From Catenulispora acidiphila DSM 44928 (GTDB taxonomy: Bacteria; Actinomycetota; Actinomycetes; Streptomycetales; Catenulisporaceae), in NCBI RefSeq assembly GCF_000024025.1, contig NC_013131.1:2914001-2978000 (forward strand): a stretch of DNA of 64,000 nt. The letters are read 5' to 3'. The position numbers and the translations under genes were made by a program. Shown here piece by piece: positions 9,195 to 18,181 of this stretch. Below the pieces are notes generated by a model. That model had not been told where the DNA came from. It saw only the letters and a list, made by a program, of their open reading frames with translations, and did not search any database. The first letter of the stretch is position 1. Every line of letters starts with the position of its first letter.

Positions 9195-10646
9195 CTACCT
9201 CGGTGGCCGGAACCCGCCGATCTTCTGCTCCAGCAGTTCGGCGAGCGACAGCGGGGTGCGGTCCTCGAACATCGGACCGATCAGCTGCACGCCCACCGGC
9301 AGGCCCTCGGGGGACAGACCCGTCGGTATGACGGTGGCGGGCAGGCCGGGCATGGTGGGCAGGCCGGCCCAGACGAGCTGGTCGAAGTACGGGAAGTCGA
9401 CGCCGTCGATGTCGATCCAGCGTTCCAGCGGGTTGGGGTTGTGATCGTGCGGGAACGCGGGAGTCGGCGTGATCGGGCATACCACGGCGTCGAACTCGGC
9501 GAAGAACTGCCGCCAGCCGTGGCGGTGGAGTTCGCGGCGGTCGTTCGCCTCCATCCAGTCGCGGTGGCTGAACACCATCGCGCGCAGCCGCGCCGCGTCC
9601 AGGCTCTGGTCCTCCGGGCTCAGTGCGGCGGCGCGGGTCCGCAGCCGCTCGTAGGCATCGACGGGAAAACGTGCGACGGAGCCCGAGAACAGCAGCTGCG
9701 CGTAGAGCGTCGCGCCTTCGGTCAGGTCGGGCAGCAGGGGACTGTGTCGCTCGACGCGGGCGCCGCCGTCGGCGAGCGCGTCGGCGACCCGGTTCACGCC
9801 TGCCCGCACCGCGGATCCGGTCGGAAGGAACGGATGCTCCTCGAGGACCAAGACCCTGAAGTCGCTCAGCCGTTCGTGACGTGCGGGCGGCAGGGCCAGC
9901 TGGTACGCCGTGCCGTACGTCAGCGGGTCCGGCCCGGCCATGACGTCGAGCAGCAGCGTGAGGTCGCGGGCGGTGCGCGCCATCGGACCGACGACGGCCA
10001 GGTCGAGGTCGACCGGCAGGGCCGGCGCGGACGGCGGGACCATGCCGCGGCTCGGCACCAGTCCGAGGCTCGGCTTGTGCGAGTAGACGCCGCAGAAGTG
10101 CGCGGGGGTGCGCAGCGAACCGGCGAGGTCAGAGCCGATGGACAGCGCGCCGAATCCGGACGCCAGCGCCGCCGCCGATCCGCCGGAGGAGCCGCCCGAG
10201 GTGCGCGTGTGATCCCACGGATTGTTGGTGGTGCCGTAGATTTCGTTGAAGCTCTGGATATCTTGCAGTCCCAAGGGCACATTGGTCTTACCGAGGATTA
10301 CCGCGCCGGCGTCCTTGAGCCGCGATACCTGAACCGAATCCTCGGCCGGCATGTAGTTCCCGTGGTGCGGCATGCCCCAGGTCGTGGGCAGTCCCGCCAT
10401 GTTGTAGGACTCTTTGACCGTCACCGGAATACCGAGCAGCGGGCGATCCTCGCCGCGCGCCCGCGCCTGGTCGGCGGCCCGTGCGGCGGCCCGCGCACGG
10501 TCGAAGTCCGGCACGCAGATCGCGTTGATCACCTTGTCGTCGCGCTCGATCCGCGCGATCGCCTCCTCGGTCAGTTCCCCCGAGGTCACTTCACCGGCAC
10601 GCAATGCGGCCGCCAACTCTTCTGCCGTTCGAAAGCTCCACTCCAT
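9195..10646 (-). CDS. Amidase signature family hydrolase
   Basis: The protein is 483 aa. The Ser-cisSer-Lys amidase signature is complete: Lys in VTVKESYN (and the second conserved Lys region GKTNVPLGL), and the Ser-Gly-Gly-Ser-Ser-Gly-Gly-Ser loop followed by GSDLAGSLRTPAHFCG. The family includes acetamidase, GatA-like and 6-aminohexanoate hydrolases. The ATG at 10646 is preferred over the frame's earlier start at 10697 because it begins the conserved helix before the signature. It lies 77 nt downstream of the AMP-ligase gene on the same strand. Link to the NRPS-PKS product is uncertain. Confidence 0.9.
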   Translation of the reverse strand: MEWSFRTAEELAAALRAGEVTSGELTEEAIARIERDDKVINAICVPDFDRARAAARAADQARARGEDRPLLGIPVTVKESYNMAGLPTTWGMPHHGNYMPAEDSVQVSRLKDAGAVILGKTNVPLGLQDIQSFNEIYGTTNNPWDHTRTSGGSSGGSAAALASGFGALSIGSDLAGSLRTPAHFCGVYSHKPSLGLVPSRGMVPPSAPALPVDLDLAVVGPMARTARDLTLLLDVMAGPDPLTYGTAYQLALPPARHERLSDFRVLVLEEHPFLPTGSAVRAGVNRVADALADGGARVERHSPLLPDLTEGATLYAQLLFSGSVARFPVDAYERLRTRAAALSPEDQSLDAARLRAMVFSHRDWMEANDRRELHRHGWRQFFAEFDAVVCPITPTPAFPHDHNPNPLERWIDIDGVDFPYFDQLVWAGLPTMPGLPATVIPTGLSPEGLPVGVQLIGPMFEDRTPLSLAELLEQKIGGFRPPR

Positions 10647-10723
10647 GAATGGGACGGTATCCGCAGGTGCGAGAGGGCATAAAATGTTAATTCGCACAAC
10701 GTATGTCTCAACCGTTCCAGCGC

Positions 10724-12235
10724 TCAGTTCGCGACGCCCAGCCGCCGCTTGAGAACCTTGCCGAGCGGACCGCGCGGGAGCTCTCCAACCGCGACGATCC
10801 GAGCCGGGACCTCAGCCGACGACAGCCGGTCGGCCAGGAAGCCGCGCAACCGGTCCGGAGGAAGTGGCGTGCCAGGCGTCCGGGGCTGAACGAAGGCGGC
10901 CACGGCTCCGGGCGGCCCGCTGCGATCAGCCACTGCGGCGGCGTCGGCGACCTCCGGGTGTTCCAGCAGCGCGTCCTCAATGCTGTAGGTGGAGATCAGA
11001 CGGCCGTCGGCAGCGCGGACAGCGTCGGCGGCGCGGTCGAAAAAGGAGAGATAGCCGTCTCCGCCGACCGATCCCAGGTCGCCCATGCGGGTCCAGCCGT
11101 CCTGGAACGTGTCGTCCATGGGCCGGCCGTAGTAGCTGCGCTGGGGTCCCGGGCAGCGCAACCAGATCTCGCCGACGCTGCCGGGCTCGGCCCGAGCACC
11201 GTCCGGTCCGACGATCCGCACCTCGGCTCCGGGACGCGGCAGGCCCAGCGAACCCGGATGCTTCTCAAAGTCCTGCGACGGAAGCTGAGTGAAGGCTGGT
11301 GCGGCTTCGGTGGATCCGTAGCCGATCGAGACTGCTGTGTCCGGGAGCAGCGCCCGAAGACGGTTCGCGGTGACGGTGTGTACCGGCGCGGAGCCGAGCA
11401 TCAGGGTTCGAAGACCAGACAGGTATTGCTCGGCCAGCCCTTGCGCGACCATGGCCCTGGCCAATGGCGCGGGGAGGATCGCCGCAGGCAGCTGGAAGCG
11501 CGCAACAGCCTCGGCGGCCGAGCGGGCATCGGGGCGACGGAGGACGTGGACGGTGGCCGCCGAGGTCAGGGCCGCCAGGATCGCGCTGTGGCAGGCGTTG
11601 GTGCCCAGCGGGACCGGGGTCAGGACCCCTCCGGCCGGGCCCGCCACCTGGTCCATCGCGGCGTTTCGGCCGAAGGTGAGATTGGCGTGCGTGACAGCGA
11701 CCGCCTTGGCCGGGCCGGTGGTGCCGGAGGTGTGGATGATCTCGACCAAGTCATCGGGGGCTATCGCAGGCCTCGATGACAGCGGTCCGGAGCCGGAACC
11801 GGCGGCGAGGTCGGGCAAAGGCGCGCTCCAGCCCTGACCGGTAGGCACATCGATCCCAGTGCCGTGGATCAGTCCCGCGGCTCCCACGGCCGACAGCCGC
11901 TGCGTAAGCTCCGCCGATCCCAGCCGTGCCGACATTCCGACTACCGCCCCGCCGGCAAGGTAGACGCCCAGCGCGGCCACGGCGTAGTCCAACCAAGCAC
12001 TGTCGGCGAACAGCAGGCCCACCCGATCGCCGGGGCGCACGGCGTGCCCGAGCAGCCCGGCAGCGACCGGCCGCGCCCGCGACAGCCAGCCGCCCATGGT
12101 GAGCTCGTCCCGGCCGTCCACACACAGCGCGACCCGCTCCGGATCTCGATCAGCACGCGCCTCGATGAGCTCCGGAAGCGTGACGGCGTCGGCGGTTTGA
12201 GCCCGCGAAGCAGTGAGGGAATCAGAGCTTTTCAT
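10724..12235 (-). CDS. Acyl-CoA synthetase / AMP-dependent ligase
   Basis: The protein is 503 aa of the ANL superfamily. Core motifs are present: phosphate loop IIHTSGTTGPAKA (A3), GYGSTEAAP (A5), GDLG with the following strand (A7-like), and the catalytic Lys in PLGKVLKRRL near the C-terminus (A10). There is no carrier domain, so it more likely makes acyl-CoA or acyl-AMP than acts as an NRPS module. It heads a leftward trio with the amidase and FAD oxidoreductase, and its start faces the exporter gene across about 140 nt. Confidence 0.85.
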   Translation of the reverse strand: MKSSDSLTASRAQTADAVTLPELIEARADRDPERVALCVDGRDELTMGGWLSRARPVAAGLLGHAVRPGDRVGLLFADSAWLDYAVAALGVYLAGGAVVGMSARLGSAELTQRLSAVGAAGLIHGTGIDVPTGQGWSAPLPDLAAGSGSGPLSSRPAIAPDDLVEIIHTSGTTGPAKAVAVTHANLTFGRNAAMDQVAGPAGGVLTPVPLGTNACHSAILAALTSAATVHVLRRPDARSAAEAVARFQLPAAILPAPLARAMVAQGLAEQYLSGLRTLMLGSAPVHTVTANRLRALLPDTAVSIGYGSTEAAPAFTQLPSQDFEKHPGSLGLPRPGAEVRIVGPDGARAEPGSVGEIWLRCPGPQRSYYGRPMDDTFQDGWTRMGDLGSVGGDGYLSFFDRAADAVRAADGRLISTYSIEDALLEHPEVADAAAVADRSGPPGAVAAFVQPRTPGTPLPPDRLRGFLADRLSSAEVPARIVAVGELPRGPLGKVLKRRLGVAN

Positions 12236-12303
12236 CGTTGCTCAAGGTAGGAGAACCGCATTGCCGCCGAAGCGCAAAAGTGCGCACTCCCAGTGACGAG
12301 GGG

Positions 12304-12346
12304 CGGACAGAATGGAAGCAGAGCCCTTACAATGCTCACAATTGAG
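12304..12346 (+). promoter_or_regulatory. Possible exporter promoter with an inverted repeat
   Basis: In the divergent gap between the AMP-ligase and the exporter, a TACAAT (12328-12333) could be a -10 box, with CGGACA (12304-12309) as a poor -35 at 18-nt spacing. Directly downstream, CTCA-CAAT-TGAG (12335-12346) is a short inverted repeat that could bind a repressor. Weak evidence. Confidence 0.25.
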
Positions 12347-12377
12347 TAGATCCATCCGCGAGGAAGGTCACAATGTA

Positions 12378-13931
12378 GTGCCCATGTCGGATGAAACGCA
12401 GCAGTCCAGTCCCGCGAGCGCGGGTGCACCCGGTCCCGGCATGCCCGGTCCCGGCGGATCCGAGCTCCCTCCCAACAAGCGGCTCATGGCGACGGCGGCG
12501 GTCATCCTTGCCCTCGCCTTGACCTCCATCGACGTGTCGGTGGTCAGCACCGCGATGCCGCACATCGTCGGCGACCTGAAGGGCCTGGGCCTGTACGCCT
12601 GGGTCGGTGTCTCCTACGGCGTCGGCGCCGCGGTGGTCGTCCCCATCGGCGGCAAGCTCGGCGACATGTTCGGCCGCAAACCCTTCCTGCTGGCCGGGTT
12701 GCTCGGCTTCCTGGCCTCCTCGTGGATCTGCGGCGCCTCGCAGAACATGACCCAGCTGATCGTCTTCCGCGGGCTGCAGGGCCTGTTCGGCGGGCTGTTG
12801 ATGGCCAACATCTTCACCGTGGTGGCCGACATCTACCCGCCGGCCAGCCGGGCGCAGATCATGGGCGTGCTGTTCAGCGTCGCCGGGCTGTCCATGGTCG
12901 TCGGGCCGCCGCTGGGCGGTCTGATCACCGACCACATCGGGTGGCGGTGGATCTTCTACGTCAACGTGCCGCTGGTCGCCCTCACCGTGGTGGCCGTGAT
13001 CGCCGCGGTGCCGTACGTGAGATCGCATCTGAGTTGGCGCGACATCGACTTCCCCGGCGTGGTCGTGCTGATCACGGCGCTCGTCCCGCTGCTGATCGGG
13101 ATCTCGCTGGCCGGCGACGGACACGCCTGGGGTTCGGCCGAGGTGCTGGCGCCGGTGATCGTCGGCGCCGTCATGCTGATCGTGTTCTACCTGGTCGAAT
13201 CGCGCCGGGCGGCCAATCCGGTGGTGCCGGTGGAGCTGTTCAAGGTGAATCAGTTCTCGGTGATGACCGTGGTCGCGTTCTTCTCCGCCTTCGCGATGAT
13301 GAGCGTCCTGTTCTACGTCCCGCTGCTCTACCAGGGCGTGCTGGGCGTCTCCGCGGGCTTCTCCGGCAGCCTGGTGATCCCGCTGACGCTGGCCCTGATG
13401 GTGGTGCCGCCGATCGCCGGCAAGGTGCTGACCAAGGTGCCCCGCTACCGCTTCGTCGGCACGTTCGCCTTCGCCTCCATGATCGGCGGCCTGCTGCTGC
13501 TCACGACCGTGGACCCGCACACCAACCACTTCTGGCCGGTGTTCTCGATGGTCCTGGTCGGCCTCGGTATCGGAATCGCCTTCCCGATGGCGACCACGGT
13601 GGCGCAGAGCTCGGTGTCCATGCAGCAGATCGGCGCCGCGACCAGCCAGGTGCAGTTCTGGCGCATGGTCGCCGGTCCCGTCTCCATCGCGGTGCTGGGC
13701 ACGATCATGTCCGGGACGACCGGCGGCGCCAAGGGCGGTGCGTCCGCGGTTTCGCAGGACGCGCTGACGCACTCCCTGCACCAGCTGTTCGGCGTCTGCG
13801 CCGCGCTGGTGGCGATCGGTCTGCTGGCCACGCTGGTGCTCAAGGAGATCCCGCTGCGGCCGATGCCGAAGATGGGCGGTGGACGCAAGAAGAAGCCGGC
13901 CGCCGAGCCGGCGCGGTCCGCGGCCGGGTAG
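12378..13931 (+). CDS. MFS drug exporter, DHA2 (14-TMS) family
   Basis: About 517 aa. After a Pro/Gly-rich cytoplasmic leader the protein has the MFS signatures DVSVVSTAMPHIVG (TM1, DHA2 motif) and GGKLGDMFGRKP (loop 2-3, motif A), with about 14 hydrophobic segments. It ends in a Lys-rich tail. DHA2 transporters are proton-driven exporters of drugs and often provide self-resistance in antibiotic clusters. GTG at 12378 is placed 10 nt after AGGAAGG; the ATG two codons later is equally possible. A strong terminator follows at 14012. Its position at the edge of the biosynthetic genes makes product export a reasonable guess. Confidence 0.9.
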   Translation: MPMSDETQQSSPASAGAPGPGMPGPGGSELPPNKRLMATAAVILALALTSIDVSVVSTAMPHIVGDLKGLGLYAWVGVSYGVGAAVVVPIGGKLGDMFGRKPFLLAGLLGFLASSWICGASQNMTQLIVFRGLQGLFGGLLMANIFTVVADIYPPASRAQIMGVLFSVAGLSMVVGPPLGGLITDHIGWRWIFYVNVPLVALTVVAVIAAVPYVRSHLSWRDIDFPGVVVLITALVPLLIGISLAGDGHAWGSAEVLAPVIVGAVMLIVFYLVESRRAANPVVPVELFKVNQFSVMTVVAFFSAFAMMSVLFYVPLLYQGVLGVSAGFSGSLVIPLTLALMVVPPIAGKVLTKVPRYRFVGTFAFASMIGGLLLLTTVDPHTNHFWPVFSMVLVGLGIGIAFPMATTVAQSSVSMQQIGAATSQVQFWRMVAGPVSIAVLGTIMSGTTGGAKGGASAVSQDALTHSLHQLFGVCAALVAIGLLATLVLKEIPLRPMPKMGGGRKKKPAAEPARSAAG

Positions 13932-14011
13932 CGATCAACAACCGATCGAGTGAATCCGAGTCCTGATAACTGAGACTTGCTTTATCCGAGCACTGATATC
14001 GGATGACCGGC

Positions 14012-14051
14012 GAAGGTCCGGCCTGCTCAGTCTTGAGCAGGCCGGACCTTC
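14012..14051 (+). terminator. Factor-independent terminator hairpin after the exporter gene
   Basis: A perfect 18-bp stem (14012-14029 with 14034-14051) closes a GTCT loop and is followed by a pyrimidine-rich tract. It separates the exporter from the FMO/P450 genes downstream. Confidence 0.85.
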
Positions 14052-14136
14052 GTCCCTCCTTAGCCTGATATGTGCCCCGGCGCCGTGCCTGCCGACCGGC
14101 GCACGCCGCGCATCAGACCAAGGAGGACCGTTGACG

Positions 14137-15219
14137 ATGGCGGAACACTCGCGCGTGATCGTGATCGGCGGTGGCCAGAGCGGATTGGTCGCCGGGTACT
14201 ACTTGAAGAAGGCCGGAATCCCGTTCCTCATCCTGGACGCCGGCACTCGGGTCGGGCAGTCGTGGCGGTCCCGGTGGGACTCGCTGGAGCTGTTCACCAT
14301 CGCGCAGTACTGCGAACTGCCCGGGCAGCGCTTCCCGGGGCGTCGGGGACGCTTCCCGACCAAGGACGAGATGGCCGACTACATCGAGAGCTACGCCGGC
14401 AAGCATCAGCTCCCGGTCCAACTGGAGACCTCCGTCACGGCCCTGGAACCGCGCGCCGAAGGCGGCTATGAGCTCGCGACGAATCAGGGGACGTACACCG
14501 CCGACCACGTCATCGTCGCCACCGGCGCCTTCCGCGTCCAGTTCCGCCCCGCCCTGGCCGAAAAGCTCGACGAGGACGTCCACCAGGTCCACACCGGCAG
14601 CTACACCAATCCCCGCTCGATCCCGGGCCGCACGGTCCTGGTCGTCGGCGCGGCGAACTCCGGCGCGCAGATCGCCGCCGAGCTGACCCGGACGCATACC
14701 GTGGTCCTGGCCCAGGGCTCGCCGCTGCCGCACTTCGGCCGCAAGTTCCTGTTCAAGGGCCTGCACTGGTGGGGCGACAAGTTCGGGATCATCGGCAAGC
14801 CGTTGCAGGGCGAGCGTGACCGGCTGCACAAGAAGACCATCCTGGTCGGTCCGAGCCTGGAGAAGATCGCCAAGCGGACCGGGATGCGCCTGGCGCCGCG
14901 CGCGGTCGACGCTGGCGGGCGCACCGTCCACTTCGAGGACGGGACCAAGCAGGACTTCGACGCGGTGGTCTGGGCGACCGGATTCCGTTGGGACTACTCG
15001 TGGATCGACGCGCCGGTCCTGAACGAGATCGGCATGCCGGACCACTACCGCGGCGTCACCGACGCCGAGGGCCTGTACTTCCTGGGCATGCAGTGTCAGT
15101 ACTCGTATGGTTCCGGGCTCATCTGGTGGGTCAAGACCGACGCCGAGTACCTGGTCAAGCAGATCGCCTCGGCGCCGAAGGGCTTGGCCAAGACCGACGA
15201 GCGCCGCGCTCAGCTTTGA
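14137..15219 (+). CDS. Flavin-containing monooxygenase-like NAD(P)/FAD oxidoreductase
   Basis: The protein is 360 aa with two dinucleotide-binding motifs: VIGGGQSGLVAGYYLKKAG for FAD at the N-terminus and VVGAANSGAQIAAEL near residue 170 for NADPH. The ATG-containing Thr-Gly-Phe segment (VVWATGFRWDYSW) is typical of the FMO/Trk-like group. AGGAGG lies 10 nt before the ATG at 14137; a TTG two codons earlier is closer to it and less likely. It starts a rightward group with the P450 and the duplicated-domain protein. As a tailoring oxygenase it could act on the polyketide; the substrate is unknown. Confidence 0.85.
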   Translation: MAEHSRVIVIGGGQSGLVAGYYLKKAGIPFLILDAGTRVGQSWRSRWDSLELFTIAQYCELPGQRFPGRRGRFPTKDEMADYIESYAGKHQLPVQLETSVTALEPRAEGGYELATNQGTYTADHVIVATGAFRVQFRPALAEKLDEDVHQVHTGSYTNPRSIPGRTVLVVGAANSGAQIAAELTRTHTVVLAQGSPLPHFGRKFLFKGLHWWGDKFGIIGKPLQGERDRLHKKTILVGPSLEKIAKRTGMRLAPRAVDAGGRTVHFEDGTKQDFDAVVWATGFRWDYSWIDAPVLNEIGMPDHYRGVTDAEGLYFLGMQCQYSYGSGLIWWVKTDAEYLVKQIASAPKGLAKTDERRAQL

Positions 15220-15244
15220 GCAGACCGCACCGGGCGGGCGGGCG

Positions 15245-16459
15245 ATGCTGGCAGACATGTCGGACATCGATGCCGAAACCCTCGCCCCCTCCTACCCGAT
15301 GCCGCGCACCTGCCCGCTGGACCCGGCCGCGGACCTGGGCCGGCTGCGGGCCGCGCAGCCGGTCTCCCGCGTCCGCCTGGACTTCGACGGCAGCGTGGTC
15401 TGGCTGATCACCCGCTACGAGGACGCCAAGACAGTGCTGGCCGATCCCCGGTTCAGCTCCGACTTCGCCACCCCCGGCTTCCCGGCCCGGCTGACGGCCC
15501 AGCCGCCGGGACCGGGGACCTTCATCCGCATGGACCCGCCGGACCACACCCGGCTGCGCAGGGCCCTGATTCCCGAACTGGTGCGGGCCCGGGTCAAGGA
15601 GCTGGAACCGGTGATCGCCGGCCACGTCGAGCAGCTCACCGACCGCCTGCTGGCCGGTCCCACGCCCACCGACCTGGTGGAGGAGTTCGCCCTCCCGCTG
15701 CCCTCGCAGGTCATCACCGACCTGCTGGGCGTGCCGTATCAGGACCGTGAGTTCTTCCACCAGACCACCAAGGTCATGGGCGACGTCCACGTCGACGGGC
15801 AGACCCGGATGAAGGTGCGCAACGACCTGCGCGCCTACCTCGACGAGCTGATCGCCGGCAAGGAGGCCGACCTCCCCGACGACCTGCTCGGCCGGATGAG
15901 CCGGCGCCGCGCCGAGGCCGGGCTCAGCCGCGAGGAGGTGGTCGGCATCGCCACCTTGCTGATGGTGGCCGGCTACGAGACCGTCGCCAACCAGATCGCC
16001 GTGGGCACCGTCGCCCTGCTGGCCGAGCCGGGGCGGTGGGCGGCGCTGGCCGCCGATCCCGCCAAGCTGCCGGCGGCGGTGGAGGAACTGGTGCGCCACC
16101 AGACCGTCACCGACTACGGCGCGCGGCGCGCCGCCACCGAGGACGTCGAGGTCGCCGGCCAGCTCATCCGCAAGGGCGAGGGCGTGCTCGTCTCCCTGGC
16201 CGCGGCCAACCGCGACGAGTCGGTGTTCCCCGACCCGGACCGGCTGGACCTGGACCGCGAGTTCGTCGACCACCTGTCCTTCGGCTTCGGCCTGCACCAG
16301 TGCGTCGGCCAAGTGTTGGCCCGCGCGCAGCTGATGGCCGCCTGGTCCACCCTGCTGCGCCGGATCCCGGGGCTGCGCCTGGCGGTGCCGGTGGACGACG
16401 TGCCGTTCCGCAACGACATGTTCGTCTACGGAGTGCACGCGCTCCCGGTCGAATGGTGA
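15245..16459 (+). CDS. Cytochrome P450
   Basis: The protein is 404 aa, the usual length of soluble bacterial class I P450s. The I-helix oxygen-binding segment has GYETVAN (Glu-Thr pair), the K-helix ExxR is ELVR in VEELVRHQT, and the heme loop is FGFGLHQCVG with the axial Cys. The start lies 25 nt after the FMO stop; ATG 15257 is an alternative. Such enzymes hydroxylate or epoxidise the finished or bound polyketide and need a ferredoxin; the small ferredoxin at 19104 is the likely partner. Leinamycin-family clusters also contain P450/ferredoxin pairs. Confidence 0.92.
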   Translation: MLADMSDIDAETLAPSYPMPRTCPLDPAADLGRLRAAQPVSRVRLDFDGSVVWLITRYEDAKTVLADPRFSSDFATPGFPARLTAQPPGPGTFIRMDPPDHTRLRRALIPELVRARVKELEPVIAGHVEQLTDRLLAGPTPTDLVEEFALPLPSQVITDLLGVPYQDREFFHQTTKVMGDVHVDGQTRMKVRNDLRAYLDELIAGKEADLPDDLLGRMSRRRAEAGLSREEVVGIATLLMVAGYETVANQIAVGTVALLAEPGRWAALAADPAKLPAAVEELVRHQTVTDYGARRAATEDVEVAGQLIRKGEGVLVSLAAANRDESVFPDPDRLDLDREFVDHLSFGFGLHQCVGQVLARAQLMAAWSTLLRRIPGLRLAVPVDDVPFRNDMFVYGVHALPVEW

Positions 16460-16500
16460 AACGCGTATTTGTGAGCATCACGGCGCGAACACCGGCAATA

Positions 16501-16526
16501 CCGTCGAGGCTGTCGATTCTCGACGG
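16501..16526 (+). terminator. Hairpin between the P450 and the duplicated-domain gene
   Basis: An 8-bp perfect stem, CCGTCGAG with CTCGACGG, encloses a 10-nt loop in the 97-nt gap. There is no T tract, so it may be an RNA-stabilising or attenuating hairpin rather than a full terminator. Confidence 0.35.
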
Positions 16527-16556
16527 CGACAAGTGCGACCAATGATGGGAGTGACT

Positions 16557-17483
16557 ATGACCGAGGGGCTTCCCGCCATCCCGCCGGCCCAGCACCAGAC
16601 CTCGGTGCCGCCGGACAAACTGCTGAACTCCGGAAACGCCGGGGTCATCGTGGAGCGCACGGCGCAGCTGAAGAACGGCTACCGCTCCGAGGGCCGCAAG
16701 TTCGCCCGCGGCCTGGCCGAGTACATCAACACCACGCAGCAGGGCGTGGCCACGGTCTTCGTCTACGAGGAGACCTTCGGCACCAAGGACCTGATGCACT
16801 TCTTCATCCACCTGGAGTCGCTGGCCGCCTACGAGACCCTGGTCCAGATGGGCACCCGCGACGAGGAGTACCGCAGCACCCTGACGGCCGAGCAGATCGC
16901 GGCCGAGCAGGGCGGCGGCGCCTGGGACAAGATCTTCGTCGACGGCGGCATGCACGAGACCGTGCTCATCCCGCAGTTCTGGGGCATGTACGGCACCGAG
17001 GTCGACGGCAGGCTGGAGAAGGAGAGCACGGTCTACCAAACCGACGGCCCGATCAGCGGCCTGCCCGGCGCCCGCGAGCAGGTGGCGCTGCCGCAGGAGC
17101 AGATCCTGCACTCCGGCAACGCCGGCATCATCCTGCACCGCAGCGCCATGATCGACTACGACTTCCGCTCCGAGGGCCGCAAGTTCGCCCGCGAGGCCGC
17201 CGAGTCCATCAACGAGAACCTCCCCGGCGAGGCCACGGTCTTCGTCTACGAGGAGGCGTTCGGCACCGCCGACCGCCTGCACTGGCTGATCCACCTCAAG
17301 GACATCAGGTCCTACTACCGCGTGCTGGAACTGCATGTGAAGAACGAGAAGGTCCGCGACCTGTACTTCGAGCCGCGTATCGCCGCGGAGAAGGGCGGCG
17401 GTACCTGGGCCCGGATGTTCCTGCCCGGGACGATGGTCGACGTCGGCCTGACGCCGCAGCACTGGGGGATGTACGCGACCTGA
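16557..17483 (+). CDS. Uncharacterised protein with two alpha+beta-barrel-like repeats (DUF6039-like), copy 1
   Basis: The protein is 308 aa, made of two homologous halves (about residues 18-150 and 170-308). Each half has a SGNAG motif (LLNSGNAG, ILHSGNAG), a basic segment EGRKFAR, a strand with (V/I)YEE(T/A)FG, a (F/W)xIHL strand and a C-terminal GGG(A/T)W(D/A)xxF. The pattern looks like NIPSNAP/antibiotic-monooxygenase dimeric alpha+beta barrels, fused in tandem. I believe the family is catalogued as DUF6039, but that label is from memory. GGGAG sits 5 nt before the ATG at 16557; several in-frame starts lie upstream. A paralogue is at 35302, so the family is probably part of this pathway. 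Function unknown. Confidence 0.75.
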   Translation: MTEGLPAIPPAQHQTSVPPDKLLNSGNAGVIVERTAQLKNGYRSEGRKFARGLAEYINTTQQGVATVFVYEETFGTKDLMHFFIHLESLAAYETLVQMGTRDEEYRSTLTAEQIAAEQGGGAWDKIFVDGGMHETVLIPQFWGMYGTEVDGRLEKESTVYQTDGPISGLPGAREQVALPQEQILHSGNAGIILHRSAMIDYDFRSEGRKFAREAAESINENLPGEATVFVYEEAFGTADRLHWLIHLKDIRSYYRVLELHVKNEKVRDLYFEPRIAAEKGGGTWARMFLPGTMVDVGLTPQHWGMYAT

Positions 17484-17542
17484 CCTGTACCTCTGCTCGC
17501 CGCGCTTGTCTCGCTTGCCTTGACGAACGGCGAACGGCGAAC

Positions 17543-17583
17543 GACGAAGGCGCCCGGACCGCGATGGTCCGGGCGCCTTCGTC
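17543..17583. terminator. Bidirectional terminator hairpin
   Basis: A perfect 18-bp stem (17543-17560 with 17566-17583) with a GCGAT loop lies between convergent genes ending at 17483 and 17601, so it can terminate both. Confidence 0.85.
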
Positions 17584-17600
17584 ATGGCCGGCGCGAAGCG

Positions 17601-17999
17601 TCAGCTGAAGTCGTAGTCCAGCGTGTAGTCGCAGGCGCCGTTCTCGCCGGAGACGTAGCCGCCGGTCCCGGACAGGCCCGCCAGCTCGCCGGTCGCCGAC
17701 CCCGGCACCACGTGCCAGTCGGCGCGCGCCACGCCGTCGGTCCAGGACCCGACGGCCTGGAGCACGAAGGAGCCCTTGCGCCCGCCGACCGTGCCGGTGA
17801 CGCGCTGCAGACCGGTGAAGTTCGCGGCGTCGTCGGCCGGGTAGACCATGACGGTGCGCACGTGCCCGGCGCCCTCGATGACCCCGGTGAAGGAGTTGTC
17901 GATGCTCGCCATGGTGATCTTGACGGCGCCCTCCTGCTCGTCGTAGGGCTTCTCGTCCCAGCCGGTGACCTGGTAAGTGCCGGTGCCCTGGGTTGTCAT
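17601..17999 (-). CDS. DUF3224 family small protein
   Basis: The protein is 132 aa. The pattern of TYQVTGWDEKPYDE, FTGVIEGAG, FTGLQRVTGTVGGRKGSFVLQ and a C-terminal GTGG..Y.GE..A.YTLDYD matches the DUF3224 group, predicted beta-barrels related to allene-oxide-cyclase-like folds. AAGGAG lies 6 nt before the ATG at 17999. It is leftward, opposite to the biosynthetic genes around it, and looks like a general metabolic gene. The molecular function is not known. Confidence 0.8.
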   Translation of the reverse strand: MTTQGTGTYQVTGWDEKPYDEQEGAVKITMASIDNSFTGVIEGAGHVRTVMVYPADDAANFTGLQRVTGTVGGRKGSFVLQAVGSWTDGVARADWHVVPGSATGELAGLSGTGGYVSGENGACDYTLDYDFS

Positions 18000-18181
18000 G
18001 TCAGCTCCTTGGGTTCGGGCCGTGGTGGTGGCTGTGTGTCGTGATCGGTGGTGGATCGATGACGTCTGTGCGTGCGGGGCGGCGTGCCGGGCGGTCTGAG
18101 GCGCCAACCTAAGGTGACTGACGCGGCGCCCGTGGCGCTGCCCACTGTTGAGCGTCCGGACGCCGGCCCGGACACCCCGGA

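Noticed and set aside
9115-9480. Upstream extension of the FAD oxidoreductase frame
   Set aside because: It overlaps the amidase coding sequence and encodes Arg/Pro-rich sequence before the Rossmann motif; ATG 9114 fits the family start.
12336-13781. 481-codon minus-strand frame
   Set aside because: Antisense to the MFS exporter; very rich in His/Asp/Gly, as expected for the complement of hydrophobic GC-rich codons.
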